The notes under the pieces are model-generated. The model was not told where the DNA came from and did not search any database. It saw nothing but the letters and a program-made list of their open reading frames with translations. The position numbers and the translations under genes are program-made. A DNA stretch of 6,511 nt from Muribaculaceae bacterium (GTDB lineage: Bacteria; Bacteroidota; Bacteroidia; Bacteroidales; Muribaculaceae), in assembly GCA_029062725.1 (NCBI GenBank), contig JAIDPP010000145.1, positions 1 to 6,511 on the forward strand, given 5' to 3'. Positions 6,459 to 6,511 of this stretch are shown piece by piece (position 1 is the first letter of the stretch; each line of letters opens with the position of its first letter).

Positions 6459-6511
6459 ATGCTGCTGAATTTAGATACCATCCCTGCCGAGCGTCCTGCG
6501 GCTATCGACAC
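6459..6511 (+). CDS. Start of an unidentified gene; possibly an AMP-forming acyl ligase (3' end outside window)
   Basis: An ATG at 6459 opens a frame that runs to the right edge: MLLNLDTIPAERPAAID followed by Thr. It is preceded by AT-rich DNA (AAATTAATTATAGAATT) and a -7-like promoter box, as expected for a first gene. Eighteen residues are too few for a firm family call. The pattern of a short hydrophobic start followed by RPAAID-T resembles the N-terminus of adenylate-forming enzymes, in which a strand like pALvD precedes an LsY-x-EL motif. Such an enzyme could load an acyl group onto the carrier protein encoded upstream, so context agrees, but this is a guess. Confidence 0.45.
   Translation, partial: MLLNLDTIPAERPAAID

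Overview
The window looks like part of a surface-polysaccharide (capsule or O-antigen type) biosynthesis locus from a Bacteroidota bacterium, most likely a gut Bacteroidales such as Bacteroides or a Muribaculaceae member. This assignment rests on gene content, on mostly absent or weak Shine-Dalgarno sequences, on moderate and uneven GC, and on an exact match to the Bacteroides -7 promoter motif TAnnTTTG near the right end. It is an inference; there is no rRNA or other marker to fix the taxon.

All supported genes lie on the + strand. From left to right: the 3' end of a family 2-like glycosyltransferase (3-566); glf, UDP-galactopyranose mutase (611-1756); a Gtf3/WbbI-like, probably galactofuranosyl, transferase (1785-2792); a GT4-type glycosyltransferase (2789-3940); a NeuD/PglD-like left-handed beta-helix acyltransferase (3937-4563); a stand-alone acyl carrier protein (4586-4807); two FabG-like short-chain dehydrogenases (4804-5559 and 5563-6303); a 155-bp intergenic region; and the first 17 codons of another gene (6459 to the edge). 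Three junctions are 4-nt ATGA stop/start overlaps and others are only 3 to 28 nt, so glf through the second dehydrogenase is very probably one transcript.

Two functional blocks can be read. In the first, glf supplies UDP-galactofuranose and the next gene probably transfers it, with the flanking glycosyltransferases adding other sugars. In the second, a carrier protein, two reductases and a beta-helix acyltransferase form a compact set that could build or reduce an acyl group on the carrier and pass it to a sugar of the same glycan. The window shows no ketoacyl synthase, phosphopantetheinyl transferase or certain acyl-activating enzyme. The partial gene at the right edge has an N-terminus that would suit an AMP-forming acyl ligase, but too little is visible to say.

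The 6304-6458 intergenic region holds two copies of a 27-bp palindromic repeat, the first nearly perfect and the second degenerate, followed by the -7-like box. Base composition is uneven: hand counts give 17/60 and 21/60 GC in sampled lines of the first gene, 19-20/60 in the GT4 gene, 30/60 in glf and 33/60 in the first dehydrogenase, consistent with mosaic assembly of the locus.
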